Notes: generated from the sequence alone by a model not told the origin. Shown: positions 1 through 11,036, counted from the first letter of the stretch. The stretch: 64,000 bases of DNA from Geopsychrobacter electrodiphilus DSM 16401 (GCF_000384395.1 NZ_ARWE01000001.1:1488001-1552000), one strand, 5' to 3'. Made by a program: numbers and translations.

Positions 1-1396
1 GTGTTGCCAGTTCATTCTTATAGTAACCCAGCATCACATTAGGTCCACGGACCTGGATCTCGCCAGCCCCTTCGGCATCAGGATTGTCGATTCTGATCTC
101 CACGTTTTCAAGAGGAAGACCAACACTCCCAGCCCTTAGACAATCTGGCGTTTCAGCCGCGATTACCGGTGAGGTTTCGGTGATGCCGTATCCCTGAAGA
201 AGCGTCAGACCCAATTCTTTGAAACCAAGTGCGATCGCAGGATCCAGCGCGGCACCACCACTGACAAAAATCGTCGTCTTTCCAAAAACTTTTTGAATTT
301 TACCGGTGACAATCTTGCGGCCTAACGGCAGAGAAAAGAGCAGGCGCGAAAGTTTTTTGCTGTTGATATTCTTCATGATGCGGTCAAAAAGCAGCCTGTA
401 AACGGCCGGGACTCCGAGAAGGAAGCTCGGTTTAATCTCGTGCAGGTTGTCCCCCAATTTTTTAATAGATTCGGCAAAGGTGACTTTTCCGCCCAGTGAA
501 AGAGGAAGAAGCACGCCGCATACCTGTTCAAAGACATGATTAATCGGAAGGAATGAAAGGGTGTGAATACTGCTATCTAACTTGAATTGCCTGGCCGTCG
601 CCTTGATGTTGCTGACGATATTGCTATGGCTGAGCATGGCCCCCTTAGAGCGGCCAGTTGTGCCCGAGGTGTAAAGGATAACAGCGCAGTCTAGGGCATT
701 GTGTCTTGCTGGCGGCAAAGAGACGTCCGATTTTAATTCATTGAGATACTGGAGTCGATGAATATCACGCAGATGCCGGTACATATCTTCGTTAATACCC
801 AGAATATTGGCTTTTTCCTTCTGGTTTTTGGGGTCTGGCCCGATTTCAAGCAGCAATTTATGGTTCAGGGCGATAACAAGATTTTGTTTGTCTGCCGTGA
901 GACCCGGTTCTGTCGAGAGGGTCTTAAGGGCCCCTGAAACCTCGGAGAGAAGTCCATTGATGCTGCTTTGACCTGTCTGCTGCCGCGGATCGATATCTAT
1001 CAGAATAATCTGTTTGAGGTTGGGGAGATCGTCGACAATTTCCAATAGAGTTTCAAGTTGCTGTCCCCCTACAAAAACAAGTTTGGCGTCAGAGTCAGCC
1101 AGGATGTGTCTGAGTTCAGCAGATTTAAGTTCTTTATCTATTGGGATGGCAATCCCACTGTTGCGCAGAACGCCGAGGTAACAGGCGATCCAATGGGGAG
1201 AAGATGGGGCGAGCAACGCAACATGGTCACCTGGTGCAACACCTGAAGCTCTTAACCCGGCAGCAATAGCTTCAGTTTTGGTCCACAGGGACTCAAAACT
1301 GGTTTCTGTCCAGATGTTGTTCTGTTTGTATTGCAACGCACATCTGTCAGGATTTTGCAGACAACTGCTGGCGATAATGTGATCGATGGTTTGCAC
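1..1396 (-). CDS. AMP-forming acyl-CoA synthetase (long-chain type), 3' end cut by window
   Basis: This enzyme activates a carboxylic acid with ATP and transfers it to CoA. About 465 codons lie in the window, reading leftwards, and the C-terminal lid is missing because the gene runs off the left edge. The reverse-strand reading shows the adenylate-forming P-loop YTSGTTGRSKGAM near 660-710 and the later signature GEIQVRGPNVMLGYY near 20-75, all in one frame. The start is taken as GTG at 1396 (VQTIDHI), with GGAG about 10 bases upstream. Full-length relatives have roughly 550-600 residues. Family assignment is firm; chain length of the substrate is not visible. Confidence 0.88.
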   Translation of the reverse strand, partial: MQTIDHIIASSCLQNPDRCALQYKQNNIWTETSFESLWTKTEAIAAGLRASGVAPGDHVALLAPSSPHWIACYLGVLRNSGIAIPIDKELKSAELRHILADSDAKLVFVGGQQLETLLEIVDDLPNLKQIILIDIDPRQQTGQSSINGLLSEVSGALKTLSTEPGLTADKQNLVIALNHKLLLEIGPDPKNQKEKANILGINEDMYRHLRDIHRLQYLNELKSDVSLPPARHNALDCAVILYTSGTTGRSKGAMLSHSNIVSNIKATARQFKLDSSIHTLSFLPINHVFEQVCGVLLPLSLGGKVTFAESIKKLGDNLHEIKPSFLLGVPAVYRLLFDRIMKNINSKKLSRLLFSLPLGRKIVTGKIQKVFGKTTIFVSGGAALDPAIALGFKELGLTLLQGYGITETSPVIAAETPDCLRAGSVGLPLENVEIRIDNPDAEGAGEIQVRGPNVMLGYYKNELAT

Positions 1397-1573
1397 TCTG
1401 TGTACTCCGTGTCGGTGTCTGACTTGTTTGCATCATGTTTAAAATAGGTTCCTAAATCTAACTTTTTGCAATGTTCAGGGCAAGCAGATAACGGCAGGAG
1501 ACGTCCGAACACGCTTTCATTAATAAGAAGGCTGGTCAATTATGAAATTAAATGTTTGAACTGCTAAAATCCC

Positions 1574-1602
1574 TTGACAGGTTGGGAGGCGGTTTGGTAA
1601 AA
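1574..1602 (+). promoter_or_regulatory. Sigma-70 type promoter for tRNA-Val(GAC)
   Basis: TTGACA at 1574-1579 is followed after 17 bases by GTAAAA at 1597-1602. The predicted transcript start is near 1609, about 11 bases before the tRNA. The -35 is perfect and the -10 is weak. It may also serve thrS, because there is no room for another promoter between the downstream hairpin and the thrS start. Confidence 0.6.
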
Positions 1603-1619
1603 CAGCGCCCGTTGGTTGC

Positions 1620-1694
<75 letters not shown>

Positions 1695-1734
1695 TGGCCA
1701 AAAGAGATACACGAAAATAATAAATTGATAACCT

Positions 1735-1762
1735 GAGGCATCGCTTAAGATGCCTCTTTCTG
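1735..1762 (+). terminator. Hairpin terminator or attenuator between tRNA-Val and thrS
   Basis: An 8-bp perfect stem (GAGGCATC/GATGCCTC, loop GCTTAA) is followed by TTTCTGTTTC. It ends the tRNA transcript. Because the thrS start codon is only 15 bases beyond the hairpin tract, thrS transcription must either read through it or begin inside this region, so the element could act as an attenuator of thrS. Confidence 0.65.
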
Positions 1763-1777
1763 TTTCGGGAGTCTGTT

Positions 1778-3694
1778 ATGGCGATTATTCATATTGAACT
1801 GCCAGACGGCTCGGTCAAGGACATCGCGGCCGGGTCAACTCCGTATCATGTCGCGTTGTCCATCGGCGAGGGTCTGGCACGGCAGGCGATTGCTGCGAAG
1901 TTTGATGGGCATCTGGTTGATATGTCGTTCCCGCTTGAAACCTCTGGCGGGCTGACACTCATTACCCTCAATTCTCCTGAAGCTCTTGGGCTTATTCGCC
2001 ATTCCTGTGCGCACCTGATGGCTCAAGCGGTCAAAGATCTTTATGGCGATGATGTCCAGGTGACCATCGGCCCGGCGATTGATAACGGTTTTTATTACGA
2101 TTTTTTCAGCGAAAAAAAAATCTTTGCTCCTGAAGATTTTGAAAAGATTGAAAAGAAGATGGCCGAACTGGCCAAAGCAGACCTGCCGATTACGCGTGAA
2201 GAGATGTTAAGCTCGGATGCCATTCAGATGTTTGGGGCGATGGGTGAAACTTACAAGGTTGAATTGATCGAAGATCTCGGGGTTGAAAGCATCAGTCTTT
2301 ATCGGCAGGGCGATTTTGTCGATCTCTGTCGAGGCCCTCATCTCCCGCGTACCGGGTTACTTAAAGCTTTTAAACTAACCAGTGTTGCCGGTGCCTATTG
2401 GCGTGGCAGCGAAAAAAATGCCATGCTGCAGCGTATTTACGCCACGGCGTTTTCTGATAAGAAGCAACTTAAACTCCATCTGGAGCGACTTGAAGAGGCC
2501 AAGAAACGAGATCACCGTAAACTTGGTCGCGAGCTTGATCTGTTCTCTTTTAACGAAGAAGCCGGGGCTGGTCTGGTTATCTGGCACCCCAAGGGCGCTT
2601 TGCTGCGGACCCTGATTGAAGACTTTGAGCGCAAAGAACATCTCAAGCGTGGCTATGACATTGTCATGGGCCCGCAGATCCTAAAAACAGAACTGTGGAA
2701 AACCTCGGGCCATTACGATAATTACCGCGAAAATATGTATTTCACGGAGATCGACGAGCAAAGTTACGGCATCAAGCCGATGAACTGTCTGGCTCACATG
2801 TTGATCTATAAATCGAAGATCCGTTCTTACCGTGACTTGCCGCAACGTTATTTTGAGCTAGGGACGGTCCATCGCCATGAAAAATCAGGGGTTTTGCACG
2901 GTCTTTTGCGGGTGCGCGGATTCACTCAGGATGACGCGCATATCATCTGTCGGCCTGATCAGATTGATGCTGAAGTCAAAGGTGTCATGAAATTTGTGCA
3001 GGATGTTGCTGGAATCTTCGGTTTCGAGTATTGTATGGAACTTTCAACTCGGCCTGAAAAGGCGATTGGGAGTGATGAAGATTGGGAGCGTGCTACGAAT
3101 GCTCTACGCTCTGCGCTGGATGACAGCGGTCTTCCGTATGAAATCAATGAAGGTGATGGTGCCTTCTATGGACCGAAGATCGATGTCAAGCTGAAGGACG
3201 CGCTTGACAGGAAATGGCAGTGTGCTACTATTCAGTGCGATTTTACCCTGCCTGAAAGATTCGATCTTAATTACGTCGGGGCCGATGGAGAGAAGCATCG
3301 ACCGGTTATGTTGCACCGGGTCATACTTGGCTCCATTGAACGGTTTATCGGCGTACTGATTGAGCATTATACCGGTAATTTTCCACTTTGGATTTCGCCT
3401 GTGCAGGCTGTCGTGGTGAATGTGACTGATGCCCAGGCGGAGTATGTTCAAAAAGTCGAGTCTCAGCTTCGTGAGGCTGGTATCCGTGTTCAGGCGGATC
3501 TGCGAAATGAAAAACTTGGATTCAAAATCCGTGAAGCCCAAATGAATAAGATTCCCTATATGCTGGTGGTCGGTGACCGCGAGCTGGCAGAAGGGAAGGT
3601 CGCTCCACGGTTCAGGGACGGAACCTCGCTTGATCCGATGACCGTTGATGAGTTCGTCAGCTACGTTGAGGATCAGACTAAACGTTTTCACTGA
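1778..3694 (+). CDS. thrS: Threonyl-tRNA synthetase
   Basis: This class II synthetase charges tRNA-Thr in the cytoplasm. At 638 residues it has the full bacterial length. In order it shows an N-terminal TGS domain (about 1-60), the editing domain with HSCAHLMA (His75 and His79) and CRGPH, the catalytic core with the zinc-ligand region KPMNCLAHM, motif 2 around [11 protein letters not shown], motif 3 around [12 protein letters not shown], and a C-terminal anticodon-binding domain. It is the first gene of the thrS-infC-rpmI-rplT block found in many proteobacteria. A GC-rich hairpin before the start and another after the stop suggest that read-through is controlled on both sides. Confidence 0.98.
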   Translation: MAIIHIELPDGSVKDIAAGSTPYHVALSIGEGLARQAIAAKFDGHLVDMSFPLETSGGLTLITLNSPEALGLIRHSCAHLMAQAVKDLYGDDVQVTIGPAIDNGFYYDFFSEKKIFAPEDFEKIEKKMAELAKADLPITREEMLSSDAIQMFGAMGETYKVELIEDLGVESISLYRQGDFVDLCRGPHLPRTGLLKAFKLTSVAGAYWRGSEKNAMLQRIYATAFSDKKQLKLHLERLEEAKKRDHRKLGRELDLFSFNEEAGAGLVIWHPKGALLRTLIEDFERKEHLKRGYDIVMGPQILKTELWKTSGHYDNYRENMYFTEIDEQSYGIKPMNCLAHMLIYKSKIRSYRDLPQRYFELGTVHRHEKSGVLHGLLRVRGFTQDDAHIICRPDQIDAEVKGVMKFVQDVAGIFGFEYCMELSTRPEKAIGSDEDWERATNALRSALDDSGLPYEINEGDGAFYGPKIDVKLKDALDRKWQCATIQCDFTLPERFDLNYVGADGEKHRPVMLHRVILGSIERFIGVLIEHYTGNFPLWISPVQAVVVNVTDAQAEYVQKVESQLREAGIRVQADLRNEKLGFKIREAQMNKIPYMLVVGDRELAEGKVAPRFRDGTSLDPMTVDEFVSYVEDQTKRFH

Positions 3695-3707
3695 TTTATT
3701 TTAAGTG

Positions 3708-3735
3708 GAGGCCCTGCTTTTCAGGGTCTCTTCTT
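3708..3735 (+). terminator. Weak hairpin terminator/attenuator between thrS and infC
   Basis: A 9-bp stem (GAGGCCCTG/CAGGGTCTC, one G-T pair, loop CTTTT) is followed by TTCTTGTGTT. It probably reduces rather than stops transcription into infC. No clear separate infC promoter was picked out by eye. Confidence 0.5.
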
Positions 3736-3803
3736 GTGTTGATAGGGGTACGCAGAGTGCTGCGATACCGTTGCGAAGGTGATGGAGCGAAGGAGTTAAA
3801 ACC

Positions 3804-4319
3804 ATAGCTAAGCAGGAGACAAACATTAACGATGCAATCCGGGTCCCTCAGGTCCGGGTTATCGACGACGAAGGAAATCAGCTCGGGGTTCTGGGTACAC
3901 CTGAAGCCCTGCGAGTAGCACTTGAAAGAGGTTTGGACCTCGTTGAGGTCTCACCTCAGGCTGATCCCCCGGTCTGTCGCATCATGGACTTCGGTAAGTA
4001 TAAGTATCAGATGGCCAAGCGGTCTTCTGAGGCACGTAAAAAGCAGGTGCGCGTTGAACTTAAAGAGATCAAGATGCGGCCCAAGACCGATGATCATGAT
4101 TTCGATTTTAAAATTAAACACGCCCGCCGGTTTCTCGAAGAGGGGAACAAGGTCAAGATGACCATTATGTTCCGCGGCCGGGAAAATGCGCACCCCGAGC
4201 AGGGACTCATACAGCTTGATCGTGCTATAGAGGCTTTAAAAGATCTGGGACAGGTTGAATCAAGACCAAGCAAGATGGGTCGCTTCATGACAATGGTTGT
4301 TGGCCCGATTAAAAAATAG
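3804..4319 (+). CDS. infC: Translation initiation factor IF-3, with a non-canonical ATA start codon
   Basis: IF-3 binds the 30S subunit and rejects initiation at poor start codons. The reading frame upstream of the first ATG/GTG/TTG-type codon clearly continues the IF-3 N-domain (AKQETNINDAIRVPQVRV). The only suitable start is ATA at 3804-3806, with AAGGAG eight bases upstream. The product has 171 residues, the usual size, and contains GRENAHPEQG in the C-domain. A truncated call from the TTG at 3933 would remove 43 residues of the N-domain. Rare AUU/AUA-type starts are the known device by which IF-3 represses its own mRNA, so the same autoregulation is inferred here. Neighbours are thrS and rpmI-rplT. 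Confidence 0.95.
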   Translation: MAKQETNINDAIRVPQVRVIDDEGNQLGVLGTPEALRVALERGLDLVEVSPQADPPVCRIMDFGKYKYQMAKRSSEARKKQVRVELKEIKMRPKTDDHDFDFKIKHARRFLEEGNKVKMTIMFRGRENAHPEQGLIQLDRAIEALKDLGQVESRPSKMGRFMTMVVGPIKK

Positions 4320-4340
4320 TGCTACACGGATAAGTAGCAC
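4319..4340 (+). promoter_or_regulatory. Leader hairpin between infC and rpmI
   Basis: A 7-bp perfect stem (GTGCTAC/GTAGCAC, 8-base loop) begins in the infC stop codon and lies 24 bases before the rpmI start. There is no T-tract, so it is not a terminator. In other bacteria L20 represses rpmI-rplT by binding this leader; that role is possible here but only inferred. Confidence 0.35.
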
Positions 4341-4363
4341 GGCGACTGTACAGGAGTTAAAAA

Positions 4364-4561
4364 ATGCCAAAAATTAAGACAAATCGGGGTGCTGCGAAGC
4401 GCTTCCGCAAAACCGGAACGGGTCGTATTCGCCGTAACAAGGCCTATACCAGTCACATTCTGACCAAAAAATCGACCAAGCGTAAGCGCGAGTTGCGTCA
4501 AGGAACCCTGGTTCACAAAGCCGACGAGCGTAATATTGCAAGGTTGATCCCCTATTTGTAG
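4364..4561 (+). CDS. rpmI: Large ribosomal subunit protein bL35
   Basis: This 65-residue, very basic protein of the 50S subunit begins with [20 protein letters not shown], the conserved L35 opening, and contains [11 protein letters not shown] ribosome binding site (AGGAG) precedes the ATG. It lies between infC and rplT, the standard order, and is presumably co-translated or co-regulated with rplT. Confidence 0.98.
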   Translation: MPKIKTNRGAAKRFRKTGTGRIRRNKAYTSHILTKKSTKRKRELRQGTLVHKADERNIARLIPYL

Positions 4562-4666
4562 GGAGCTGTAAACGTTGTGAACTGTGGGGACCATCTCCCC
4601 CTGCAGATCCGGCAGCGGTCTTAACCGCAATCTTAAAATCTTATTACCCAAGAAGGAGCAAGAGAG

Positions 4667-5023
4667 ATGCCAAGAGTTAAAAGAGGCTTTAAGGCTCGTC
4701 AACGTCGTAATCGAGTGTTAAAGCTCGCCAAGGGTTACCGGGGCGCCCGCAGTAAACTGTTTCGTTCGGCGACTGAAGCCGTTGACCGGGCCCTGAACTA
4801 TGCTTTTCGTGATCGTCGTGTGCGCAAACGGGATTTCCGCGCTTTGTGGATCACCCGAATTAATGCAGCTGCCCGCGAGAATGGGCTTTCCTACAGTCGT
4901 TTAATTCATGGCCTGAAATTGGCCCAAATCGGCCTTGATCGTAAAATTATGGCCGAACTGGCAGTCACCGATCCTGCTGCCTTTGCCTGTGTTGCTGAAG
5001 CGGCCAAGGCGAAGCTGCAATAG
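4667..5023 (+). CDS. rplT: Large ribosomal subunit protein bL20
   Basis: This early-assembling 50S protein has 118 residues, the usual length. It starts [20 protein letters not shown] and contains [15 protein letters not shown], both hallmarks of L20. The start has a strong AAGGAG site. It is the last gene before a strong terminator and in characterised systems is the translational repressor of rpmI-rplT. Confidence 0.98.
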   Translation: MPRVKRGFKARQRRNRVLKLAKGYRGARSKLFRSATEAVDRALNYAFRDRRVRKRDFRALWITRINAAARENGLSYSRLIHGLKLAQIGLDRKIMAELAVTDPAAFACVAEAAKAKLQ

Positions 5024-5042
5024 ATCTTTCGTTGCCGAATCA

Positions 5043-5076
5043 GGGAGGCAGGCTTTTGGCCTCGCCTCCCTTTTTT
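5043..5076 (+). terminator. Rho-independent terminator after rplT
   Basis: The stem GGGAGGC/GCCTCCC is extended by an inner GGC/GCC pairing around TTTT and is followed by six T. It separates the ribosomal-protein operon from pheST. Confidence 0.88.
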
Positions 5077-5111
5077 CATTCAGGGCTCTTTATTTCATAG
5101 GGGTCTGGTAA

Positions 5112-6185
<1,074 letters not shown>

Positions 6186-6205
6186 TTCGTTTAAAGGTTG
6201 ATCCA

Positions 6206-8620
6206 ATGATTGTCACTTGTAATTGGCTCAGAGAGTTTGTCGATTTTGATTTTTCACCGCAAGACTTGGCACATCGTTTGACGATGGCTGGACTTGAAGT
6301 CGAGGGGATGACCTCAATCGGCGAAGGTCTTGACACTGTTGTCGTTGCGCGTCTCGAACAGGTTGAGCGTCATCCTGACGCTGATCGACTGACCGTTTGC
6401 CAGGTGAATAACGGTGATGAATTCGTGCAGGTTGTCTGCGGCGCAACCAATCATAAAGCCGGCGATTACATCGCCCTGGCACAACCTGGATCGACGTTGC
6501 CCGGCGATTTTAAAATCAAGAAATCGAAAATTCGTGGTCAGGAATCAATGGGGATGCTCTGTTCTGAAAAGGAACTCGGCTTGTCCAATGAATCGGCCGG
6601 GATCATGATCCTTGACTCAAACTTGGCACTTGGGACCCCTATATTTGAAGCCCTGGGGCTAAAGGATACTGCCTTCGAAATTGGTCTTACGCCGAACCGC
6701 CCAGATTGTCTCAGCGTTGTTGGTATTGCCCGTGAAGTCGCTGCGATGTGCTCGAGGCCATTACGTTTGCCTGTGTCTGAAGTTAAAGCGTTTGGTGATG
6801 ACATAACGACTTCAGCCAGCGTCGAATTGGCCGATCCTCAGGGGTGTCCACGTTACGCTGCCCGATTTGTGCGGAATGTCAAGATCGGTGCTTCGCCCGA
6901 CTGGATGGTAAAACGTCTCGAGAGTGTCGGCATGCGTTCAATCAATAACGTTGTCGATATTACCAACTATGTCATGCTCGAACTTGGTCATCCGATGCAC
7001 GCCTTCGATTATCGCTATCTTGATGGCGGGAAGATCGTTGTCAAGCGCGCCGATGAGGGGGAGTTGTTTACCACTCTTGATGGGACTGAGCATACGCTGA
7101 CGGCTGAAGATTTGATGATCTGTGATGGCAGTCGTTCTGTGGCTATGGCAGGAGTGATGGGTGGCTTGAACTCTGAAGTGAAGGATGATACGACCTGTGT
7201 CCTGCTTGAGGCAGCCTATTTCAACCCGATTTCGATCCGTCGGACCAGCAAACGCCATGGTTTGCATACGGAATCCTCACATCGTTTTGAGCGCGGTGCC
7301 GATATCGATATGATCCCGGTCGCGCTTGATCGTGCTGCGAGTCTGATCGCCGTATTGGCCGGTGGAGAAATTGCTGCGGGTCTGATAGATGCTTATCCGG
7401 CCCCTTTGCCGAAGGTTACAATTAATTTGACGGCGGATAAATCCGAAAGGTTGCTGGGAACACGGATCGAACTTGTCAAAATCATGTCTCTGCTGGAGGG
7501 GATTGGTTTGACAGTTGCTCCAGGGACGGTCGTTCCAGACGGATCCATCGATGTCAGTGTGCCGAGCTTTCGCCCTGATCTTGAGCGGGACGTTGATCTG
7601 ATCGAAGAGGTGGCGCGTCTTTTTGGTTACGACAACATTCCACCAACGATGCCAGTCGCCAGCCTTGGGGCGCAACTCTCTAAAATTGAGTTGAAACAGG
7701 AATCAAAGCTGCGAAATTTGATGGCTGGCTGGGGCTTCTCTGAAATTATCAATTATTCTTTTATTGCCGTCGATACGGCGGCCCGCTTGAGGCTCGTAGA
7801 GCCCGATCCGCGTCTTGGCCCGGTTAAAATTATGAACCCTCTGACAGAAGATCAAGCCGTCATGCGGACAACGCTGGTGCCGAGTATGCTCGAGACGCTG
7901 TCGAGGAACCTTGCTTATCGTTCCAATGATCTTCATATGTATGAATTGCGACCGGTCTTTTTTACTGCTGAAGGAACACGTGGTAGTCGCCAGGAGCTTC
8001 ATTTGACCGCAGCGATTACCGGACGGAATGCACCTGTTGGTTGGGCGAGCAGCATCCGGCCAGTTGATTTTTATGACCTCAAGGGGGTCCTGGAAAAAAT
8101 ATTAATGACACTTGGAGTCAAGGACTTTACTTTTAGCAGTGAAAGAAGTGAGCCCTATCTGCACCCGGGGAAATCCGCTTTGGTTAAAAGTGGAAAAATA
8201 GTGCTCGGTTCCATTGGTGAACTTCATCCTCTGGTTCAAAAGGATTTTAATCTCGATCAAACCGTTTTTATCTTTGATCTCAATCTGGATTTGCTCTTTA
8301 ATCAGACTATCAAGCAGGTTGTTTTTGATTTTCCTTCTAAATTTCCGGCGGTTGATCGTGACAGTGCTCTCCTGCTTGCGGCGGATATTGAGGCTGAACA
8401 AGTATTGAATGTTGCCCGACGCCACTTAGGAAAATATGGGCAAAGCGTTGTAATCTTTGATGTTTATACCGGCAAGGGTATTCCCGAAGGGAAGAAAAGC
8501 CTCGCTTTAAGGGTACGTTATGGCTCGGCAGAAAAGACCCTGACGGAAGAGGATGTGACCAAGGCCCACGGTAAGTTGGTGAATTCGATCTGTCATCAAT
8601 TGGCTGCTGAAATTCGTTAA
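6206..8620 (+). CDS. pheT: Phenylalanyl-tRNA synthetase beta subunit
   Basis: This is the partner of PheS; it carries the editing site and tRNA-recognition modules. The 804 residues are full length. An N-terminal EMAP-like tRNA-binding domain (about 40-150, with the typical VVARLEQVERHPDADRLTV region) is followed by the B3/B4 editing region, a B5 domain, the catalytic-like core and a C-terminal ferredoxin-fold anticodon-binding domain ending near LTEEDVTKAH. It lies 20 bases after pheS and is followed by ihfA, the order also found in E. coli. Confidence 0.98.
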   Translation: MIVTCNWLREFVDFDFSPQDLAHRLTMAGLEVEGMTSIGEGLDTVVVARLEQVERHPDADRLTVCQVNNGDEFVQVVCGATNHKAGDYIALAQPGSTLPGDFKIKKSKIRGQESMGMLCSEKELGLSNESAGIMILDSNLALGTPIFEALGLKDTAFEIGLTPNRPDCLSVVGIAREVAAMCSRPLRLPVSEVKAFGDDITTSASVELADPQGCPRYAARFVRNVKIGASPDWMVKRLESVGMRSINNVVDITNYVMLELGHPMHAFDYRYLDGGKIVVKRADEGELFTTLDGTEHTLTAEDLMICDGSRSVAMAGVMGGLNSEVKDDTTCVLLEAAYFNPISIRRTSKRHGLHTESSHRFERGADIDMIPVALDRAASLIAVLAGGEIAAGLIDAYPAPLPKVTINLTADKSERLLGTRIELVKIMSLLEGIGLTVAPGTVVPDGSIDVSVPSFRPDLERDVDLIEEVARLFGYDNIPPTMPVASLGAQLSKIELKQESKLRNLMAGWGFSEIINYSFIAVDTAARLRLVEPDPRLGPVKIMNPLTEDQAVMRTTLVPSMLETLSRNLAYRSNDLHMYELRPVFFTAEGTRGSRQELHLTAAITGRNAPVGWASSIRPVDFYDLKGVLEKILMTLGVKDFTFSSERSEPYLHPGKSALVKSGKIVLGSIGELHPLVQKDFNLDQTVFIFDLNLDLLFNQTIKQVVFDFPSKFPAVDRDSALLLAADIEAEQVLNVARRHLGKYGQSVVIFDVYTGKGIPEGKKSLALRVRYGSAEKTLTEEDVTKAHGKLVNSICHQLAAEIR

Positions 8621-8719
8621 AAGGTATTGCGGCTAGTCAAACCCTGTGATATAAAACCTGAAATATCAAGTAGATAGTAGTTGCATTGATGGACCTGCCA
8701 ATGTTTCGCAGGAGGGAAC

Positions 8720-8998
8720 ATGACCAAGGCTGATCTGATTGAAAGTGTTTATCTGGCTACCGGTTTCTCGAAAAAAGAATCTGCGGCCATCGTAGAGCTC
8801 GTCTTCGACCTGATGAAAGAAACCCTTGAAATTGGCGAAAAAATCAAAATCGCCGGTTTTGGTAACTTTGTTGTCAAGGAGAAGGCATCGCGTCGCGGAC
8901 GGAATCCGCAAACAGGGAATGAAATTGAAATTTCATCTCGACGTATCCTGACCTTTAAACCGAGTCAGGTTCTCAAAACTTCCATCAATCAAGACTAG
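8720..8998 (+). CDS. ihfA: Integration host factor alpha subunit
   Basis: This DNA-bending, HU-family protein has 92 residues. It starts [20 protein letters not shown] and contains the arm signature [13 protein letters not shown] with GRNPQTG, where the proline intercalates into DNA. A strong GGAGGG site precedes the ATG. Position after pheT supports the alpha subunit rather than HU or the beta subunit. It would form a heterodimer with a beta subunit encoded elsewhere and assist sigma-54 promoters and recombination. Confidence 0.95.
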   Translation: MTKADLIESVYLATGFSKKESAAIVELVFDLMKETLEIGEKIKIAGFGNFVVKEKASRRGRNPQTGNEIEISSRRILTFKPSQVLKTSINQD

Positions 8999-9012
8999 TT
9001 GAAGCGGCTGCG

Positions 9013-9369
9013 GTGGCGGTTCTGATTCCGGACAAGATTTTTTTTAAGATCGGAGAAGTTGCGGAGCTTGTCGGCGTTAAGTCACATGTTCTGCGCTATT
9101 GGGAATCTGAGTTCAAGTCGCTGAAACCGGTCAAAAGCCGTTCCAATCAACGGCTTTATCGCCGTGAAGATATCGAACAGGCCCTGCTGATAAAGTCATT
9201 ACTCTATCAACAGGGCTTTACTATAACTGGCGCTCGCCAGAAGTTAAAGAGTTCGCAGAAGCTAGCTGTCCCTGAAGAACATTCCCTCGTTAATATTGAG
9301 AGTATCATTGAGCGCCTGAAAAAACTGCGTGATTTGCTGAAAGAGCAAGCAGGGGAGCGGTTGTCGTGA
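9013..9369 (+). CDS. MerR-family transcriptional regulator
   Basis: This is a 118-residue DNA-binding protein. It has an N-terminal winged helix-turn-helix of the MerR type ([20 protein letters not shown], then WESEF and [10 protein letters not shown]) and a short C-terminal coiled coil. The start is a GTG at 9013, 14 bases after ihfA. The C-terminus has no cysteines, so it is not a metal sensor of the classic kind. The gene overlaps surE by four bases and is probably co-transcribed with ihfA. Homologues commonly sit beside ihfA in this bacterial group; the target is unknown. Confidence 0.9.
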   Translation: MAVLIPDKIFFKIGEVAELVGVKSHVLRYWESEFKSLKPVKSRSNQRLYRREDIEQALLIKSLLYQQGFTITGARQKLKSSQKLAVPEEHSLVNIESIIERLKKLRDLLKEQAGERLS

Positions 9370-10121
9370 GTTTTATTCTGGTGACGAACGACGATGGCGT
9401 TCATTCCCCCGGGCTGGCCTGTCTAGCAGATGCAGTTGCCGAATTTCACCAGATCGTTATTGTCGCTCCGGATCGTAATCGCAGCGCCATTGGCCATGCG
9501 TTGACCCTTGATTCCCCCTTGCGCGCCGACGAGATCCGCCGCGGAGTGTTTTCGATCGATGGCACCCCGACCGACTGCGTTAACCTTGGCGTTCATGGTC
9601 TCGTTGAGGGGAAGCCCCTGCTTGTGGTGTCAGGAGTGAATCTGGGTGCAAATATGGGTGATGATATTACCTATTCAGGGACGGTCTGTGCTGCGCTGGA
9701 AGCAGCTTTGATGGGAATACCCGCGATCGCTTTTTCGCTGGACGCACGCGAATTTACTCATGCTGATTTGATCCGTGTGAGCACTATCGCACGCAATCTG
9801 GTGCGTCAGGTTCTGATAATCGGAATGGCTGAGGGTACCTTTCTCAATGTCAATATTCCTACTGGTGAAATCAATGGAATCTGTTTGACGTGTCAGGGGA
9901 AGAGACATTACGGGGAGGGGATTATTCAGAAAACAGATCCTCGCGGACGGATTTATTACTGGATAGGCGGGGGAATTGCCGGGTTTGAAAATATTCCCGG
10001 GAGTGATTGTAACGCCGTTGCAGCCGGTCAGGTTTCGATCACACCTCTGAGGACAGGCTTGACCAGCGAAGTCGCCCTAAAAGAGATGGCGGATTGGGAC
10101 CTTTCGCGAACTCTGGATTAG
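9366..10121 (+). CDS. surE: 5'/3'-nucleotidase SurE
   Basis: This metal-dependent survival phosphatase removes phosphate from nucleoside monophosphates. The 251 residues contain the N-terminal acidic metal site [12 protein letters not shown] and the conserved [17 protein letters not shown]. Translation starts at a GTG overlapping the merR stop (GTGA), so the two are translationally coupled. The surE-pcm-nlpD-rpoS order is the classic stationary-phase survival cluster. Confidence 0.97.
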   Translation: MSFILVTNDDGVHSPGLACLADAVAEFHQIVIVAPDRNRSAIGHALTLDSPLRADEIRRGVFSIDGTPTDCVNLGVHGLVEGKPLLVVSGVNLGANMGDDITYSGTVCAALEAALMGIPAIAFSLDAREFTHADLIRVSTIARNLVRQVLIIGMAEGTFLNVNIPTGEINGICLTCQGKRHYGEGIIQKTDPRGRIYYWIGGGIAGFENIPGSDCNAVAAGQVSITPLRTGLTSEVALKEMADWDLSRTLD

Positions 10122-10126
10122 TTTAT

Positions 10127-10780
10127 ATGGACTATGCAGTTGCCCGACGCCGAATGGTGGAAAACCAGATAAAGGCGCGAAATATTACTGATGAAGGTGT
10201 TTTGAGGGCGATGCGCGCAACTCCCCGGCACCTTTTTGTCGATGAGGGTTACCGGCAGCATGCCTATTCTGATTCGACCCTGCCGATCGGAGAAAAACAG
10301 ACAATTTCGCAGCCTTTCATGGTGGCCGCCATGACCTCAGCGCTGGAGTTAAAAGGAGGAGAGCGAATCCTGGAGATAGGCACGGGTTCGGGCTATCAGA
10401 CCGCAGTCCTGGCGCAGTTGGTCAGCCGGATCTACACTATCGAACGTATTCCGATCCTTGCCAGCCGTGCACGGCGTATTTTTGATCATCTTCGTCTGAC
10501 CAACATTAATCTTAAAGTTGGTGATGGCACGATTGGTTGGAAAGACCAGGCCCCTTTTAATGGAATTATTGTCACCGCAGGAGGGCCGGAGATTCCGGTC
10601 GAATTCCTCGATCAACTTGCTGTAGGTGCTCCCTTGGTCGTTCCGGTCGGGCCCCTTGACCGACAAGTCTTATTGCGCTTGCGTCGCAATATCGATGGTA
10701 GCTTTACTCGCGAAGAGCTCATGGATTGCCGCTTTGTTCCTCTGATCGGGGAGCGGGGTTGGCCGAACGAAGGCCAGTGA
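10127..10780 (+). CDS. pcm: Protein-L-isoaspartate O-methyltransferase
   Basis: The enzyme repairs isoaspartyl residues in aged proteins using S-adenosylmethionine. The ATG at 10127 (MDYAVARRRMVENQI), five bases after the surE stop, gives 217 residues, the family size. An upstream TTG at 10094 would overlap surE and add non-conserved residues. The SAM-binding motif EIGTGSGYQTAVLAQL and the Pcm region QTISQPFMVAAMT are present. It is probably in one operon with surE. Confidence 0.97.
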   Translation: MDYAVARRRMVENQIKARNITDEGVLRAMRATPRHLFVDEGYRQHAYSDSTLPIGEKQTISQPFMVAAMTSALELKGGERILEIGTGSGYQTAVLAQLVSRIYTIERIPILASRARRIFDHLRLTNINLKVGDGTIGWKDQAPFNGIIVTAGGPEIPVEFLDQLAVGAPLVVPVGPLDRQVLLRLRRNIDGSFTREELMDCRFVPLIGERGWPNEGQ

Positions 10781-11006
10781 ACAAAATGATTTAGGTGGTT
10801 TTGAGTGAAGAGGGATGTCCCATCCTTTGTGCTGAACCTGGCCGCAGTTGGATTCTTTCATCGGCTGACACGACATATGCTCCACAGGTGTTGAGGGGTT
10901 AGTCTTTGCGATTGCTTCTTTCTTTAGATTCCTGACTCGCGCCTGTTTGATTGAGTTGAGCTGCGCTCGACTTGGTCGCGGGGGAATTTTCGTGAAGTGC
11001 TTTTAT

Positions 11007-11036
11007 ATGAAACCGGTCGTTTCATACTTATTTTTT
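11007..11036 (+). terminator. Hairpin terminator downstream of pcm
   Basis: The stem ATGAAAC/GTTTCAT with loop CGGTC is followed by ACTTATTTTTTT. The surrounding 10781-11257 gap otherwise shows no convincing gene. Two overlapping GTG-start ORFs near 11079-11304 have no recognisable product and overlap nlpD. Confidence 0.55.
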
